Shown: positions 17,536 to 26,512 of the stretch, piece after piece
Layout of the letters: each line of letters opens with the position of its first letter
How positions within the stretch are numbered: position 1 is the first letter of the stretch
From: Paraburkholderia bannensis
GTDB taxonomy: Bacteria > Pseudomonadota > Gammaproteobacteria > Burkholderiales > Burkholderiaceae
Length of the DNA stretch: 64,000 nt
Direction: 5' to 3'
NCBI RefSeq assembly: GCF_014200455.1
Contig: NZ_JACHBW010000002.1
Coordinates: 1-64,000 of the forward strand
Translations under genes and position numbers: made by a program
The notes under the pieces: model-generated
Database searches by the model: none
Seen by the model: the letters and a program-made list of their open reading frames with translations, nothing else
Told to the model about the DNA's origin: nothing

Positions 17536-19058
17536 CCGCGCTCCCAGTCGGTCGTATCGGCGGCGGACGCTGCGGCTTCAGCGCCCGGGCTTTCCTGAGC
17601 CTGGCCTGGAGTCTGCGTAGCGGCATTGCGCGCGTAGGCATCGGCGGCGCGCGCCGCGTCCGCTGAATTCGCGTGCGGCGATACGCCGCCGATCTCGCGG
17701 ATCGACAAACCGGCCAGCGACAGACCCAGTGCTTCCAGCCGCCCGCGCAGGACTTCGCTGTTATCGGTGAGGCGTTGCGCGCCGCCGGGACTCGCCTGCA
17801 CGCGCACCGCGAGCGTCGATCCCGTCAGCGTCAATTCCGCATCGACGGTCCCAAGCGAGGGCAGCGACAGCGTGAGCCGCGTATGCCAGGGCGTGGCGTC
17901 TTCGTCGGTACCGCGGCCGCTTTGCGGGTCGCGCGCGTCGTATTCGTCGGGCTGGATGGTCCAGTCGAGGCGCACGCCGGGCCACGCCTCGCCGGTCCAG
18001 CGGAATTCGCCGGTCGCGAGCAGATCGAGCTGCTGGCGCACCAGCGGCAGCAGCGCCTGGTGCACGCCTGCTGCGGCGCCCGCGCCGCCCGGCACATGGA
18101 CGGGCGGCAAAAGCGTATCGCCTGACGCCGCAGCCGCCTGGCCGCGCGCGGTTTCCTGCGCGAAAGCGGCGGTGCTGGCCTGCTCGCCGCGTGCAAAGGC
18201 CGCGGGCTGCTGCTGCGCGCCCTGCGCCACGTTCGCCGCCGTGCGTGCGGCTTGCTGGCCGGCGTTCGGCAAATCGGTCCAGAAAACGTCGTCGATATCG
18301 TCGGCGGCCTCGCTCCAGTCGAGCGGCAATTGCGCGCCGCCGGTCAGGCGATTCTGCGGCTCGTCGGCGAGTTCGCCCGGCAGACGCTGGCCGCGCAGCC
18401 ATTGCGCGAGGTGCGATTCGTAGAAAAGGCCGCTATTCGCGACGGTCTGCGCCAGCGACGCCGCCAGCGCCGCAACCGGCACGGATTGCGCGGCAAGCGC
18501 GACACCCGCTGCGTTCTGCGCGCCTTGCGGGGTCTGGGCGGCGTTACCGTTAGTGGTGTTCGAGGGATTGGCCGTGTTCGCGGCGCCGTCTGCGCTAACG
18601 GGATCCTGCGCGCCGCCCGCCAGCGCGGCCTGCGCGTCAAGCTCCGCGAGCAAGGCGGCTTCCAGCGCCTGCGCGGCGGCGCTGGCCGGATTGCCCGGCG
18701 TGGCCAGCCCCGGCAGCGGCAAGGACTGCACGTCGCCCGTGCCCGCGCTCGTGCCCGTGCTCGCGTCGGCGGCATTGGGATCGGCCCATACCGGCGCGCG
18801 GCCGACCACGGCGGGCGTGGCTTCGCCGCCCGAACGGATGATCGCGTCGAGCGCCAGCGCCACCGCCGACAGCACGGTTTGCGCCGACGCCTGCGGCGAG
18901 TCGGCGGCGCTCTGCGCATCGGGCAGCGCGACGGCGCCGCCCGCGAGCGCGGAAACGCCCGTCTGCGCGGTGCCGGCGCTGCCTTGCGAGCCGGTTGGCC
19001 CCAGCGCGCCTATGCGGCTCGCGAGCAGCGACGCGGCGCTGGTGTCGATTCCGTTCAT
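17532..19058 (-). CDS. Second FliK-like (flagellar hook-length control domain) protein
   Basis: This 508-residue protein is low-complexity Ala/Gly/Gln/Thr sequence to about residue 250. It then has a structured stretch and a C-terminal hook-length-control-type domain (LTLSLPSLGTVDAELTLTGSTLAVRV near residues 390-420, then LRGRLEALGLSLAGLSIREI). The ATG at 19056-19058 is favoured over one 42 bases upstream because the conserved-looking N-terminus MNGIDTSAA begins there; no clear Shine-Dalgarno supports either. It is coupled to fhlB downstream. A canonical fliK lies in the fliF operon, so this is a paralogue. Partnership with FhlB is suggested by the overlap alone. Confidence 0.78.
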   Translation of the reverse strand: MNGIDTSAASLLASRIGALGPTGSQGSAGTAQTGVSALAGGAVALPDAQSAADSPQASAQTVLSAVALALDAIIRSGGEATPAVVGRAPVWADPNAADASTGTSAGTGDVQSLPLPGLATPGNPASAAAQALEAALLAELDAQAALAGGAQDPVSADGAANTANPSNTTNGNAAQTPQGAQNAAGVALAAQSVPVAALAASLAQTVANSGLFYESHLAQWLRGQRLPGELADEPQNRLTGGAQLPLDWSEAADDIDDVFWTDLPNAGQQAARTAANVAQGAQQQPAAFARGEQASTAAFAQETARGQAAAASGDTLLPPVHVPGGAGAAAGVHQALLPLVRQQLDLLATGEFRWTGEAWPGVRLDWTIQPDEYDARDPQSGRGTDEDATPWHTRLTLSLPSLGTVDAELTLTGSTLAVRVQASPGGAQRLTDNSEVLRGRLEALGLSLAGLSIREIGGVSPHANSADAARAADAYARNAATQTPGQAQESPGAEAAASAADTTDWERG

Positions 19059-19181
19059 GCGGAGCTTGGGGCCTGGTATGACGCCGCGCGCCCCCGTCAT
19101 CGCGGGCGGCTGCGCGGCTTTATGGTGTTTGCCGGGTGGTCCACCCCGGCGGGGTTCGAGCTAGCCTCAGCGGCGCTAGAA

Positions 19182-19514
19182 TCAGCGCGCGCCGTACATC
19201 TCCTGCAGCACCCGCGCGGGATGCGCCGTACCGCGAAACAGCGCCGACAGGCGCGCCATGCACGGGCTGGCGAGATCGCGGATGGCGGCGTCGTCGGCGA
19301 GGATCTGCCGGATCAACTCGAACTTGCGCGAACGTTCGGCGATGGTCAGCCGCACGCCGAAATCGGCGTCCTTGAGCGCGTCGACGAGGTTCCGGTATTC
19401 CTCCTGGAGGTCAATCAGCTCGTTCCAGTGCGCGTCGCGCGCGGCGCTCAGCATCTGCCCCGAAACCGTCGCGATCGCTTCGTAGTGGGCGAAGTAGTCT
19501 GCTTTCGAACTCAT
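19182..19514 (-). CDS. fliT: FliT flagellar export chaperone
   Basis: This 110-residue, all-helical small protein directly follows fliS with a four-base overlap (ATGA). Family features are the N-terminal Y.A...VSGQML.AAR and the W..L..L...Y..LV..L heptads. FliT is the chaperone of the filament cap FliD and, in enterics, an anti-FlhDC factor. FliD is not encoded in the window. Sequence conservation in FliT is low, so the call leans on size, helices and position. Confidence 0.85.
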   Translation of the reverse strand: MSSKADYFAHYEAIATVSGQMLSAARDAHWNELIDLQEEYRNLVDALKDADFGVRLTIAERSRKFELIRQILADDAAIRDLASPCMARLSALFRGTAHPARVLQEMYGAR

Positions 19515-19957
19515 CTCGTCAGTGAGCCGGACGAGGGTCTGGCGGCCTGTGCGGCCATCCTTTCCACTTCCGGCGCAATCCCCAGCCAGGCTTCTTCGAG
19601 CGTTGCCAGCAGGCCATCGACTTCGACCAGCATGGACTCGCTCTGTTGAATATTCGCTTCCAGCAGGCGTCTTGTCATGTAACTGTAAAGTGAGTTCAGG
19701 CGCTGGGCGATTTCGCCGCCCGCCTCGACGTTCAATGCCAGCTGGAGCCCGCTTTCGACGATCCGGATCGCCTTTCCGATCGCCTCGCCACGCGGCCCCA
19801 CGTTGCCCATCTGCAAATGCATGCGGGCCTGTGCAATCGCCTTGCGCGCGCCTTCATAAAGAAGCGCGATCAGCTTGTGCGGACTCGCGCCCATCACCCC
19901 CGTTTCGACACCCACGCGTGCATAGGCGTTGGCTCCAGACTGGGCAGGGGAAAACAT
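19511..19957 (-). CDS. fliS: FliS flagellin chaperone
   Basis: This is a 148-residue helical protein with the FliS hallmarks: GANAYARVGVETGV near the start, the SPHKLIALLYEGA block, GEAIGKAIRIVESGLQLALN and LNSLYSYMTRRLLEAN. It binds the disordered C-terminus of flagellin in the cytoplasm and escorts it to the export gate. The ATG at 19955-19957 follows AGGAGAAG. A sigma-28-like promoter lies 83 bases upstream, fitting late expression. The gene is separated from fliC and fliD, which usually precede it. Confidence 0.95.
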   Translation of the reverse strand: MFSPAQSGANAYARVGVETGVMGASPHKLIALLYEGARKAIAQARMHLQMGNVGPRGEAIGKAIRIVESGLQLALNVEAGGEIAQRLNSLYSYMTRRLLEANIQQSESMLVEVDGLLATLEEAWLGIAPEVERMAAQAARPSSGSLTR

Positions 19958-20039
19958 CGGCGCTTCTCCTTCAAACGTGCGGCTGTGGATACGGTGCATC
20001 CGGCCCTTTGCAGTGACGCGCGAGCCGGTTCTAGCCGGG

Positions 20040-20067
20040 TTATCGGAAGGAGAGGCGAGAAGCTTTA
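20040..20067 (-). promoter_or_regulatory. Sigma-28 (FliA) promoter of fliST
   Basis: On the minus strand TAAAGCTT is followed after 12 bases by TCCGATAA, against the consensus TAAAGTTT-N11-GCCGATAA. It ends 83 bases before the fliS ATG. Confidence 0.75.
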
Positions 20068-20103
20068 ATGAACATGCAGACGAATGCGCGGGGCGTGCGT
20101 CCC

Positions 20104-20454
20104 TTACACCTGGATCTGCATGATGTCGGTGTAGGCGGCGACGAGCTTGTTGCGGACCTGCAGGCCGAACTGGAAGCCGATATTGGCCTTCTGCATGTCA
20201 ACCATCACGTCGTTGAGCGACACGTTGCTGGCCCCCAGCTCGAACGCCTGCGACTCGCCGACGGCCTTTTTCTGGTCGCCGCTGATCTTGTCGAGCGACG
20301 CCTTGAGCGCCGAGGCGAATTCGCCCGCGCTGGCCGCACCCGAGCTGCCGTCGGTCCGTGCGGTGGCCTCGGCCGCCGAAGCGCCTGCCGCCTGCGTGGC
20401 CATCGCCTGCATCTGCGCGAGGGCCGACGTGAGTGGGTTGACTGGCACAGTCAT
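20104..20454 (-). CDS. fliE: FliE, MS-ring/rod junction protein
   Basis: This 116-residue protein has the FliE C-terminal signature: [34 protein letters not shown] split around residues 80-113. An Ala-rich N-terminal half precedes it. FliE is the first rod-type substrate exported and joins the MS ring to the proximal rod. It is transcribed divergently from fliF, the arrangement seen in enterics, and shares with it a 333-base control region. Confidence 0.96.
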   Translation of the reverse strand: MTVPVNPLTSALAQMQAMATQAAGASAAEATARTDGSSGAASAGEFASALKASLDKISGDQKKAVGESQAFELGASNVSLNDVMVDMQKANIGFQFGLQVRNKLVAAYTDIMQIQV

Positions 20455-20787
20455 GTTTGCTCCACGATAAAGGGGGTGTGCATGGCGGGCGGCGCACTGC
20501 CGTATCCGGCTTGACTCGCGCGGCCCCGGTCCGGCCCGCGCGGTGAGCTGATCTCGCCCTCCAGACCCGACTTGCGTACACGGCTTGCATACACATTTCC
20601 GAGTCTGGTCGAGAGCATAGCAGCGGGCTATTTCCGAAAGCCCCGAAACTAGGGGGAAAACCCGGCTCTATTCGCGCAATCGGGTTGCCTTGGGCTCCGG
20701 ATAATCCACTGTCGTGAAAGTCTGCGCTGCACGTCTCGATTCCTGAGCCGCGGCGGGACATGCAAGTCTCCCGGAGATACCCGTCGC
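20455..20787. promoter_or_regulatory. Divergent fliE-fliF control region
   Basis: This 333-base region holds paired motifs pointing both ways. GGGCTATTTCC (20625-20635; GGAAATAGCCC on the minus strand, with TATGCT as possible -10 for fliE) faces CTAGGGGGAAAA...CTATTC (20649-20673) for fliF. An inverted pair of AAATAGCC-like sites is reminiscent of the FlhDC box known from enterics. Further left are two direct repeats CTTGCRTACAC (20571-20581, 20584-20594) framed by CCAGAC/GTCTGG (20561, 20603). Confidence 0.6.
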
Positions 20788-22584
20788 ATGGATTCGTCTG
20801 CCAACTCTTTGATCAACCCCGACGCCCGCATGGGCCTCGCCACCAGCGGTGCCGCCACGGGCGGGTCCGCGGGCGGCGCCATGCCTGGCGGCGCGGAGGA
20901 CCTGGGCGGCGGCTTCGCGCAGCGTCTGGGCTCGCTGTCGTCGCTGCGCAGCGTGCGCGGCAATCCGCGTGCGCCGCTCATCATCGCCGTGGCGGTGCTG
21001 ATCGCCGTGGTCGCGGGCTTGATCCTCTGGTCGCGCGCGCCCGACTACAAGGTGCTCTACAGCAACCTCTCGGATCGCGACGGCGGCTCGATCGTCACCG
21101 CGCTGCAGGCCGCCAACGTGCCCTACAAGCTGTCCGAAAGCGGCAGCGCCATTCTGGTGCCGTCGGATCAGGTCGGCGAAATGCGCCTGCGTCTTGCCCA
21201 GCAAGGTCTGCCCAAGAGCGGCTCGGTCGGCTTCGAGCTGATGGACAACCAGAAGTTCGGCATCAGCCAGTTCGCCGAGCAGGTGAACTACCAGCGCGCC
21301 CTCGAAGGCGAGCTTGAGCAAACGATCCAATCGATCCAGAGCGTGAAGTCCTCGCGCGTGCATCTGGCCATTCCGAAGCCTTCGGTGTTCGTGCGCGAGC
21401 GTGAGGCGCCGTCGGCGTCGGTGCTCGTGAACATGTATCCGGGCCGCGTGCTCGACGACGGCCAGGTGTCCGCGATCACGCATATGGTGGCTTCGGCGGT
21501 GCCCGATCTGCCGGTGCGCAACGTCACGGTAGTCGACCAGGATGGCAATCTGCTCACGCAGAGCACCACCAGCGCCGGTCTGGACGCCTCTCAGCTCAAG
21601 TACGTGCGCCAGGTCGAACACGACACGCAGTCGCGCATCGACCAGATCCTCGCGCCCCTGTTCGGCGCGGGCAACGCCCGTTCGCAGGTGAGCGCGGACC
21701 TCGACTTCTCGCACCTGGAACAGACTTCGGAAAACTACGGCCCGAACGGCAACCCGCAACAGGCCGCGGTGCGCAGCCAGCAGCAAAGCATCGCCACGGA
21801 TTCCGCGCAGACGAGCGCGGGCGGCGTGCCGGGCGCGCTGTCGAACCAGCCGCCGCAACCGGCTTCGGCGCCGATCGTCGCGCCGGCGGGCGCGAGTGGC
21901 GCGGCGGCAGCGACGCCGATCTCGGATCATCGCGACACCACCACGAACTACGAGCTCGACAAGACCGTACGCCACTATCAACAGGCGGCGGGCGACATCA
22001 AGCGCCTGTCGGTGGCCGTGATCGTCAACTATCAGCAGAAGGTGGACGCCAAGGGCCACGCGAGCATGCAGCCGCTCGACGCGCAGAAGCTCGCGCAGAT
22101 CGAGCAGCTCGTGAAGGACGCGATGGGCTACGACGAAAAGCGCGGCGACTCGGTGAACGTGGTCAACGCCGCCTTCCAGCAGGACGTCGACCCGAGCGCC
22201 AACCTGCCGTGGTGGCGTCAGCCGGAGATGATCGCGCTGGCGAAGCAGATCGCGACGTGGCTCGGCATCGGCGCGGTGGCCCTGTTCCTCTACTTCGTGA
22301 TGGTGAAGCCGGCGCTGCGCCGCGCCTTCCCGCCGCCGGCGCCGCCCGCGGCCGTCTCGCCCCTCGGCGTCGACGGCGGCGAACCGCTGCTGCTCGACGG
22401 CCTGCCGCAGGTCGAGAAGATCGAAGGCACGGGCGGCGAAATCGAAGGCGATCCTGCCCTCCTCGCCCTCGAAAACGAGAAACACAAGTTTGAACGCAAC
22501 CTGGAATTCGCCCGCAACATCGCGCGCCAGGATCCGAAAATTGTCGCAACCGTTGTCAAGAGCTGGGTGAACGATGAGCGCTGA
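20788..22584 (+). CDS. fliF: FliF, flagellar MS-ring protein
   Basis: This 598-residue inner-membrane ring protein has a Gly-rich start, a first membrane helix at ~residues 67-87 (APLIIAVAVLIAVVAG), and periplasmic ring-building motifs (YSNLSDRDGGSIV, LPKSGSVGFELMDN..FGISQFAEQVNYQRALEGEL). A second helix lies near residues 490-515. The cytoplasmic C-terminal tail that holds FliG ends IARQDPKIVATVVKSWV.DE. It is the first gene of the fliFGHIJK operon and overlaps fliG by 11 bases. Confidence 0.97.
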   Translation: MDSSANSLINPDARMGLATSGAATGGSAGGAMPGGAEDLGGGFAQRLGSLSSLRSVRGNPRAPLIIAVAVLIAVVAGLILWSRAPDYKVLYSNLSDRDGGSIVTALQAANVPYKLSESGSAILVPSDQVGEMRLRLAQQGLPKSGSVGFELMDNQKFGISQFAEQVNYQRALEGELEQTIQSIQSVKSSRVHLAIPKPSVFVREREAPSASVLVNMYPGRVLDDGQVSAITHMVASAVPDLPVRNVTVVDQDGNLLTQSTTSAGLDASQLKYVRQVEHDTQSRIDQILAPLFGAGNARSQVSADLDFSHLEQTSENYGPNGNPQQAAVRSQQQSIATDSAQTSAGGVPGALSNQPPQPASAPIVAPAGASGAAAATPISDHRDTTTNYELDKTVRHYQQAAGDIKRLSVAVIVNYQQKVDAKGHASMQPLDAQKLAQIEQLVKDAMGYDEKRGDSVNVVNAAFQQDVDPSANLPWWRQPEMIALAKQIATWLGIGAVALFLYFVMVKPALRRAFPPPAPPAAVSPLGVDGGEPLLLDGLPQVEKIEGTGGEIEGDPALLALENEKHKFERNLEFARNIARQDPKIVATVVKSWVNDER

Positions 22585-23569
22585 AGGAGCCGTCAAGAGC
22601 GCACTGCTGCTCATGTCGATCGGCGAGGAAGAGGCCTCTCAGGTCTTCAAGTTCCTCGGGCCGCGCGAAGTGCAGAAGATTGGCACCGCCATGGCGGCGC
22701 TCAAGAACGTCAAGCGCGAGGAAATCGACGTCGTGCTGCAGGAGTTCGTCAAGGAAGCGGAGCAGCACACGGCGCTCTCGCTGGATTCGAACGACTACAT
22801 CCGCAACGTGCTGACCAAGGCGCTGGGCGAGGACAAGGCCGGCGCGGTGATCGACCGCATTCTGCAGGGCGGCGACACCAGCGGTATCGAAGGCCTCAAG
22901 TGGATGGACTCCGGCTCGGTCGCCGAGCTCATCAAGAACGAGCACCCGCAGATCATCGCGACGATTCTCGTGCACCTCGACCGCGACCAGGCGTCGGAGA
23001 TCGCTTCGTGCTTCACGGAGCGTCTGCGTAACGACGTGCTGCTGCGTATCGCCACGCTCGACGGCATCCAGCCGCAGGCGCTGCGCGAACTCGACGATGT
23101 GCTCACGGGCCTGCTCTCGGGCAGCGACAACCTCAAGCGCAGCCCGATGGGCGGCATCCGCACGGCCGCCGAAATCCTCAACTTCATGACGAGCCAGCAT
23201 GAAGAAGGCGTGATCGAAAACGTCAAGCAGTACGACGCCGAGCTCGCCCAGAAGATCATCGACCAGATGTTCGTGTTCGAGAACCTGCTCGACCTCGAAG
23301 ACCGCGCGATCCAGCTCCTGCTCAAGGAAGTGGAGTCGGAATCGCTCATCATTTCGCTCAAGGGCGCCCCGCCCGCGCTGCGTCAGAAGTTCCTCGCGAA
23401 CATGTCGCAACGCGCCGCGGAACTGCTCGCCGAAGACCTGGACGCGCGCGGCCCCGTGCGCGTTTCGGAAGTCGAGGCACAGCAACGGCGTATCCTGCAA
23501 ATCGTGCGCAACCTCGCCGAGAGCGGCCAGATCGTTCTAGGCGGCAAGGCAGAAGACGCTTATGTCTGA
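22574..23569 (+). CDS. fliG: FliG, rotor/switch protein
   Basis: This 331-residue protein has the three Arm-like FliG domains. The N-terminal domain (KSALLLMSIGEEEA..VFK) docks to FliF. The middle domain carries the EHPQ motif (KNEHPQIIATILVHL, near residue 118). The C-terminal domain carries the charged torque helix (EDRAIQLLLKEVESESLI.SLKGA). The length is standard. It overlaps fliF by 11 and fliH by 8 bases. Confidence 0.98.
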   Translation: MSAEGAVKSALLLMSIGEEEASQVFKFLGPREVQKIGTAMAALKNVKREEIDVVLQEFVKEAEQHTALSLDSNDYIRNVLTKALGEDKAGAVIDRILQGGDTSGIEGLKWMDSGSVAELIKNEHPQIIATILVHLDRDQASEIASCFTERLRNDVLLRIATLDGIQPQALRELDDVLTGLLSGSDNLKRSPMGGIRTAAEILNFMTSQHEEGVIENVKQYDAELAQKIIDQMFVFENLLDLEDRAIQLLLKEVESESLIISLKGAPPALRQKFLANMSQRAAELLAEDLDARGPVRVSEVEAQQRRILQIVRNLAESGQIVLGGKAEDAYV

Positions 23570-24251
23570 CGAAGCAACGCAAGAGGCGACGCTGCGGCGC
23601 GCGCGCTCGGCGTATCAGCGCTGGGAGATGGCGTCGTTCGACCCGCCTCCCCCGCCCCCGCCGCCGCCCACGCCCGACGAGGAAGCCGCGTTCGCGGCCG
23701 AGCTGCAACGCCTGCGCGACGACGCCCATCAACAGGGTCTCGCCTCCGGCCACGTGGCAGGCCAGGCGCTGGGCTACCAGGCCGGTTACGAACAGGGCCA
23801 GAAGCAGGGTTTCGAGCAGGGTCTCGAACTCGCGCGCGGCCAGGCGAACCAGCTGGCGCAGCTCGCCCAGCGTTTTTCGGACGCCTTGCAGACCGTCGAA
23901 GCCGGGGTGGCCGACACGCTGGTCGAACTGGCGCTCGATATCGCGCAGCAGGTGGTGCGTCAGCATGTGCAGCACGACCCCACGGCGCTGTTGGCCGCGG
24001 CGCGCGAAGTGCTGGCGCATGAGCCGCAGTTGAGCGGCTCGCCGCAGCTGGTGGTGAGCCCCGCCGATCTGCCGGTGGTGGAGGCGTATCTGATGGAAGA
24101 CCTGCAGGCGCGAGGCTGGACCGTGCGCACCGACCCCACGCTGGAGCGCGGCGGCTGCCGCGCCCAGGCCGCGACCGGCGAAACCGATGCGAGCATCTCG
24201 ACGCGCTGGGAACGCGTGTCGGCGGCGCTCGGCAAGGCGCGGCCATGGTAA
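23562..24251 (+). CDS. fliH: FliH, negative regulator of the export ATPase
   Basis: This 229-residue protein has a W-containing N-terminus ([13 protein letters not shown]) of the type that docks FliH to FlhA/FliN. A run of nine prolines follows, then the glycine/glutamine repeat [17 protein letters not shown] typical of FliH helices, and a C-terminal FliI-binding domain ([23 protein letters not shown]). It dimerises and links the FliI hexamer to the C-ring. It overlaps both neighbours by 7-8 bases. Confidence 0.95.
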   Translation: MSDEATQEATLRRARSAYQRWEMASFDPPPPPPPPPTPDEEAAFAAELQRLRDDAHQQGLASGHVAGQALGYQAGYEQGQKQGFEQGLELARGQANQLAQLAQRFSDALQTVEAGVADTLVELALDIAQQVVRQHVQHDPTALLAAAREVLAHEPQLSGSPQLVVSPADLPVVEAYLMEDLQARGWTVRTDPTLERGGCRAQAATGETDASISTRWERVSAALGKARPW

Positions 24252-25879
24252 ATCCTTCGCTCCATCAGACCGTGCAGCAAGCCATCCACACGGGCGGCCT
24301 GACGCCGCTCGAACAGGAACTGGCGCTGGCGTCGTTCGGCCCGGCCGCGCACGACCCCGCGCAAACGGCTGCCGTGCTGGTGGACGACGATGGCGAAGGC
24401 GCGAGCGCGCACGCCGCGGAGCAAGACGGCGCCGCGCTCGTGAAGGACGACATACCGCCCTACGTGCCGCCCGCCAATTACGACCCGAACAACCCGCATC
24501 TGGGCGTCTGGAACGCCCATCTGAACGCCGTACGCGCGCGCAATGCTCTCGCGCTGCCGTTGCGCGGCTGCGGCCGTCTCACGCGCGCGGCGGGTCTGGT
24601 GCTCGAAGCCGTGGGGCTGCGCCTCGCGGTGGGCGCGGAAGTGATGATCGAATTGCCGCCGGGCAGCTCGCTGCCGATGGCCGAAGCCGAAGTGGTCGGC
24701 TTTGGCGGCGACAAGCTGTTCCTGATGCCGACCACCGAAGTCTCGGGCCTGTTGCCCGGCGCGCGCGTGTGGCCGCTCGAAAGCGCGCCGATCGCCGATC
24801 CCAAAGCGGGCGCGAAGCGTCTGCCGGTGGGCTGGGGCATGCTCGGCCGCGTGGTGGACGCCTCGGGCAAGCCGCTCGACGGCCTCGGCCCGCTCAACAC
24901 GGAAGCCGACGCGCCGCTCACCGCGCCCGTCATCAACCCGCTGAACCGCGAGCCGATCCACAAGGTGCTCGACGTGGGCGTGCGCGCGATCAACGCGCTG
25001 CTGACGGTCGGGCGCGGCCAGCGCATGGGCCTGTTCGCGGGCTCGGGCGTCGGTAAATCGGTGCTGCTCGGCACCATGGCGCGCGCCACCAGCGCGGAAG
25101 TCATCGTGATCGGCCTGATCGGCGAGCGGGGCCGCGAAGTCAAGGAATTCATCGAGCAGATCCTGGGCGAGGAAGGTCTCGCGCGCTCGGTGGTGGTGGC
25201 CGCTCCCGCCGACGTCTCGCCGCTGCTGCGCATGCAGGCGGCCGCGTACACCACGTCGCTGGCCGAATATTTCCGCGATCAGGGCAAGCATGTGCTGCTG
25301 CTGATGGATTCGCTCACGCGTTACGCGATGGCGCAGCGCGAGATCGCGCTGGCGATCGGCGAGCCGCCCGCGACCAAGGGTTATCCGCCTTCGGTGTTCG
25401 CCAAGCTGCCTGCGCTGGTCGAGCGCACCGGCAACGGCCCGGAGGGCGGCGGTTCGATCACGGCGTTCTACACCGTGCTCACCGAAGGCGACGACCAGCA
25501 GGACCCGATCGCCGACTCGGCGCGCGCGATTCTGGACGGCCATATCGTGCTCTCGCGTGCGCTCGCGGAAGCGGGGCACTATCCGGCCATCGACATCGAG
25601 GCCTCGATCAGCCGGGCCATGACCGCGCTGATCGACGAGCAGCATCTGAACCACACGCGTGCCTTAAAGCAGATGCTCTCGCGCTATCAGCGCAATCGCG
25701 ATCTCATCAATGTGGGCGCTTATATGAGCGGCCGCGACGCGGTGCTCGACCGCGCGATCCAGCTGTATCCGCGCATCGAGGCGTTTTTGCAGCAAGGTTT
25801 CCGCGAAACGGCGGACTATGATCAGAGCGTCGGCATGCTTGGCGCACTGCTTGGCAATGGCGGTGCGGGCCGCGCGTAA
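24245..25879 (+). CDS. fliI: FliI, flagellum-specific export ATPase
   Basis: This 544-residue F1-beta-like ATPase has Walker [12 protein letters not shown] (Lys271), then [14 protein letters not shown] and Walker [14 protein letters not shown]. The C-terminal domain has the ASISR.M and [15 protein letters not shown] segments. It powers unfolding and delivery of export substrates together with FliH and FliJ. Compared with the ~455-residue enteric enzyme it carries about 90 extra N-terminal residues, acidic and Ala-rich, before the beta-barrel domain. The start overlaps fliH by seven bases. Confidence 0.97.
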   Translation: MVNPSLHQTVQQAIHTGGLTPLEQELALASFGPAAHDPAQTAAVLVDDDGEGASAHAAEQDGAALVKDDIPPYVPPANYDPNNPHLGVWNAHLNAVRARNALALPLRGCGRLTRAAGLVLEAVGLRLAVGAEVMIELPPGSSLPMAEAEVVGFGGDKLFLMPTTEVSGLLPGARVWPLESAPIADPKAGAKRLPVGWGMLGRVVDASGKPLDGLGPLNTEADAPLTAPVINPLNREPIHKVLDVGVRAINALLTVGRGQRMGLFAGSGVGKSVLLGTMARATSAEVIVIGLIGERGREVKEFIEQILGEEGLARSVVVAAPADVSPLLRMQAAAYTTSLAEYFRDQGKHVLLLMDSLTRYAMAQREIALAIGEPPATKGYPPSVFAKLPALVERTGNGPEGGGSITAFYTVLTEGDDQQDPIADSARAILDGHIVLSRALAEAGHYPAIDIEASISRAMTALIDEQHLNHTRALKQMLSRYQRNRDLINVGAYMSGRDAVLDRAIQLYPRIEAFLQQGFRETADYDQSVGMLGALLGNGGAGRA

Positions 25880-25919
25880 TGCGCATCGAGCGCCCGCCCA
25901 CTGAGCGAGGATTGACGAC

Positions 25920-26369
25920 ATGACGAAACAGACCGCGTTGCAAACCCTCATCGGCCTCGCGCAGGACGACGTGGACGCCGCGACGCAGCGCCTCGGGCGC
26001 GTGCAGCGCGAGCGCAGCGAAGTCGAAACGCAGCTCAAGGCGCTGATCGACTACCGCGAGGAGTATCACGTGCGCTTCACCGAGTCCGCGCGTGCCGGCA
26101 TGGCCGCGGGCAATGTGCGCAACTTCCAGGCGTTCATCGATACGCTCGACTCCGCCATCGAACAGCAGCGCCGCATGCTCGATCAGGCGACCCAGCGCGT
26201 GGAGGCGGCCAAGCCGGAATGGACCCGCACCAAACAGAAGCTGGGTTCCTATGAAGTGCTGCAAACGCGCCAGGACGCCGTGCAGGCGCGCAAGGAAGCC
26301 AAACGCGATCAGCGCGATTCCGACGAGTTCGCCGCGCGCGCGCTGCGCATGCGTACGTCGCCGCTTTAA
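25920..26369 (+). CDS. fliJ: FliJ, export apparatus stalk/chaperone-escort protein
   Basis: This 149-residue protein is a two-stranded coiled coil. Residues 5-60 and 70-140 are heptad-rich (LIGLAQDDVDAATQRLGRVQ; IEQQRRMLDQATQRVEAAK). The central QAFIDTLDSAI and LGSYEVLQTRQ segments are typical. It sits in the FliI hexamer like the gamma subunit of F1 and recycles chaperones. It starts 40 bases after fliI. Confidence 0.93.
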   Translation: MTKQTALQTLIGLAQDDVDAATQRLGRVQRERSEVETQLKALIDYREEYHVRFTESARAGMAAGNVRNFQAFIDTLDSAIEQQRRMLDQATQRVEAAKPEWTRTKQKLGSYEVLQTRQDAVQARKEAKRDQRDSDEFAARALRMRTSPL

Positions 26370-26444
26370 GGCTGCGCAGCAAGACAGACGCTGTAAGGCA
26401 ATACCGTTTGGACTCTCTACAAGCCGTACCCAAAAATAGACGCC

Positions 26445-26475
26445 GACGCCCGCATCGCATAGCTTGACGGGCGTC
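26445..26475 (+). terminator. Hairpin between fliJ and fliK
   Basis: GACGCCCG (26445-26452) pairs with CGGGCGTC (26468-26475) across a 15-base loop. Only ATTG follows, so it is a partial terminator or an mRNA processing/stabilising hairpin inside the operon. Confidence 0.4.
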
Positions 26476-26512
26476 GCGATTGACACCGAACACGTTATCC
26501 GGGGCAGACCTC

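Noticed and set aside
20668..22614. 648-codon minus-strand frame opposite fliF
   Set aside because: Shadow of fliF; no motif and no ribosome site.
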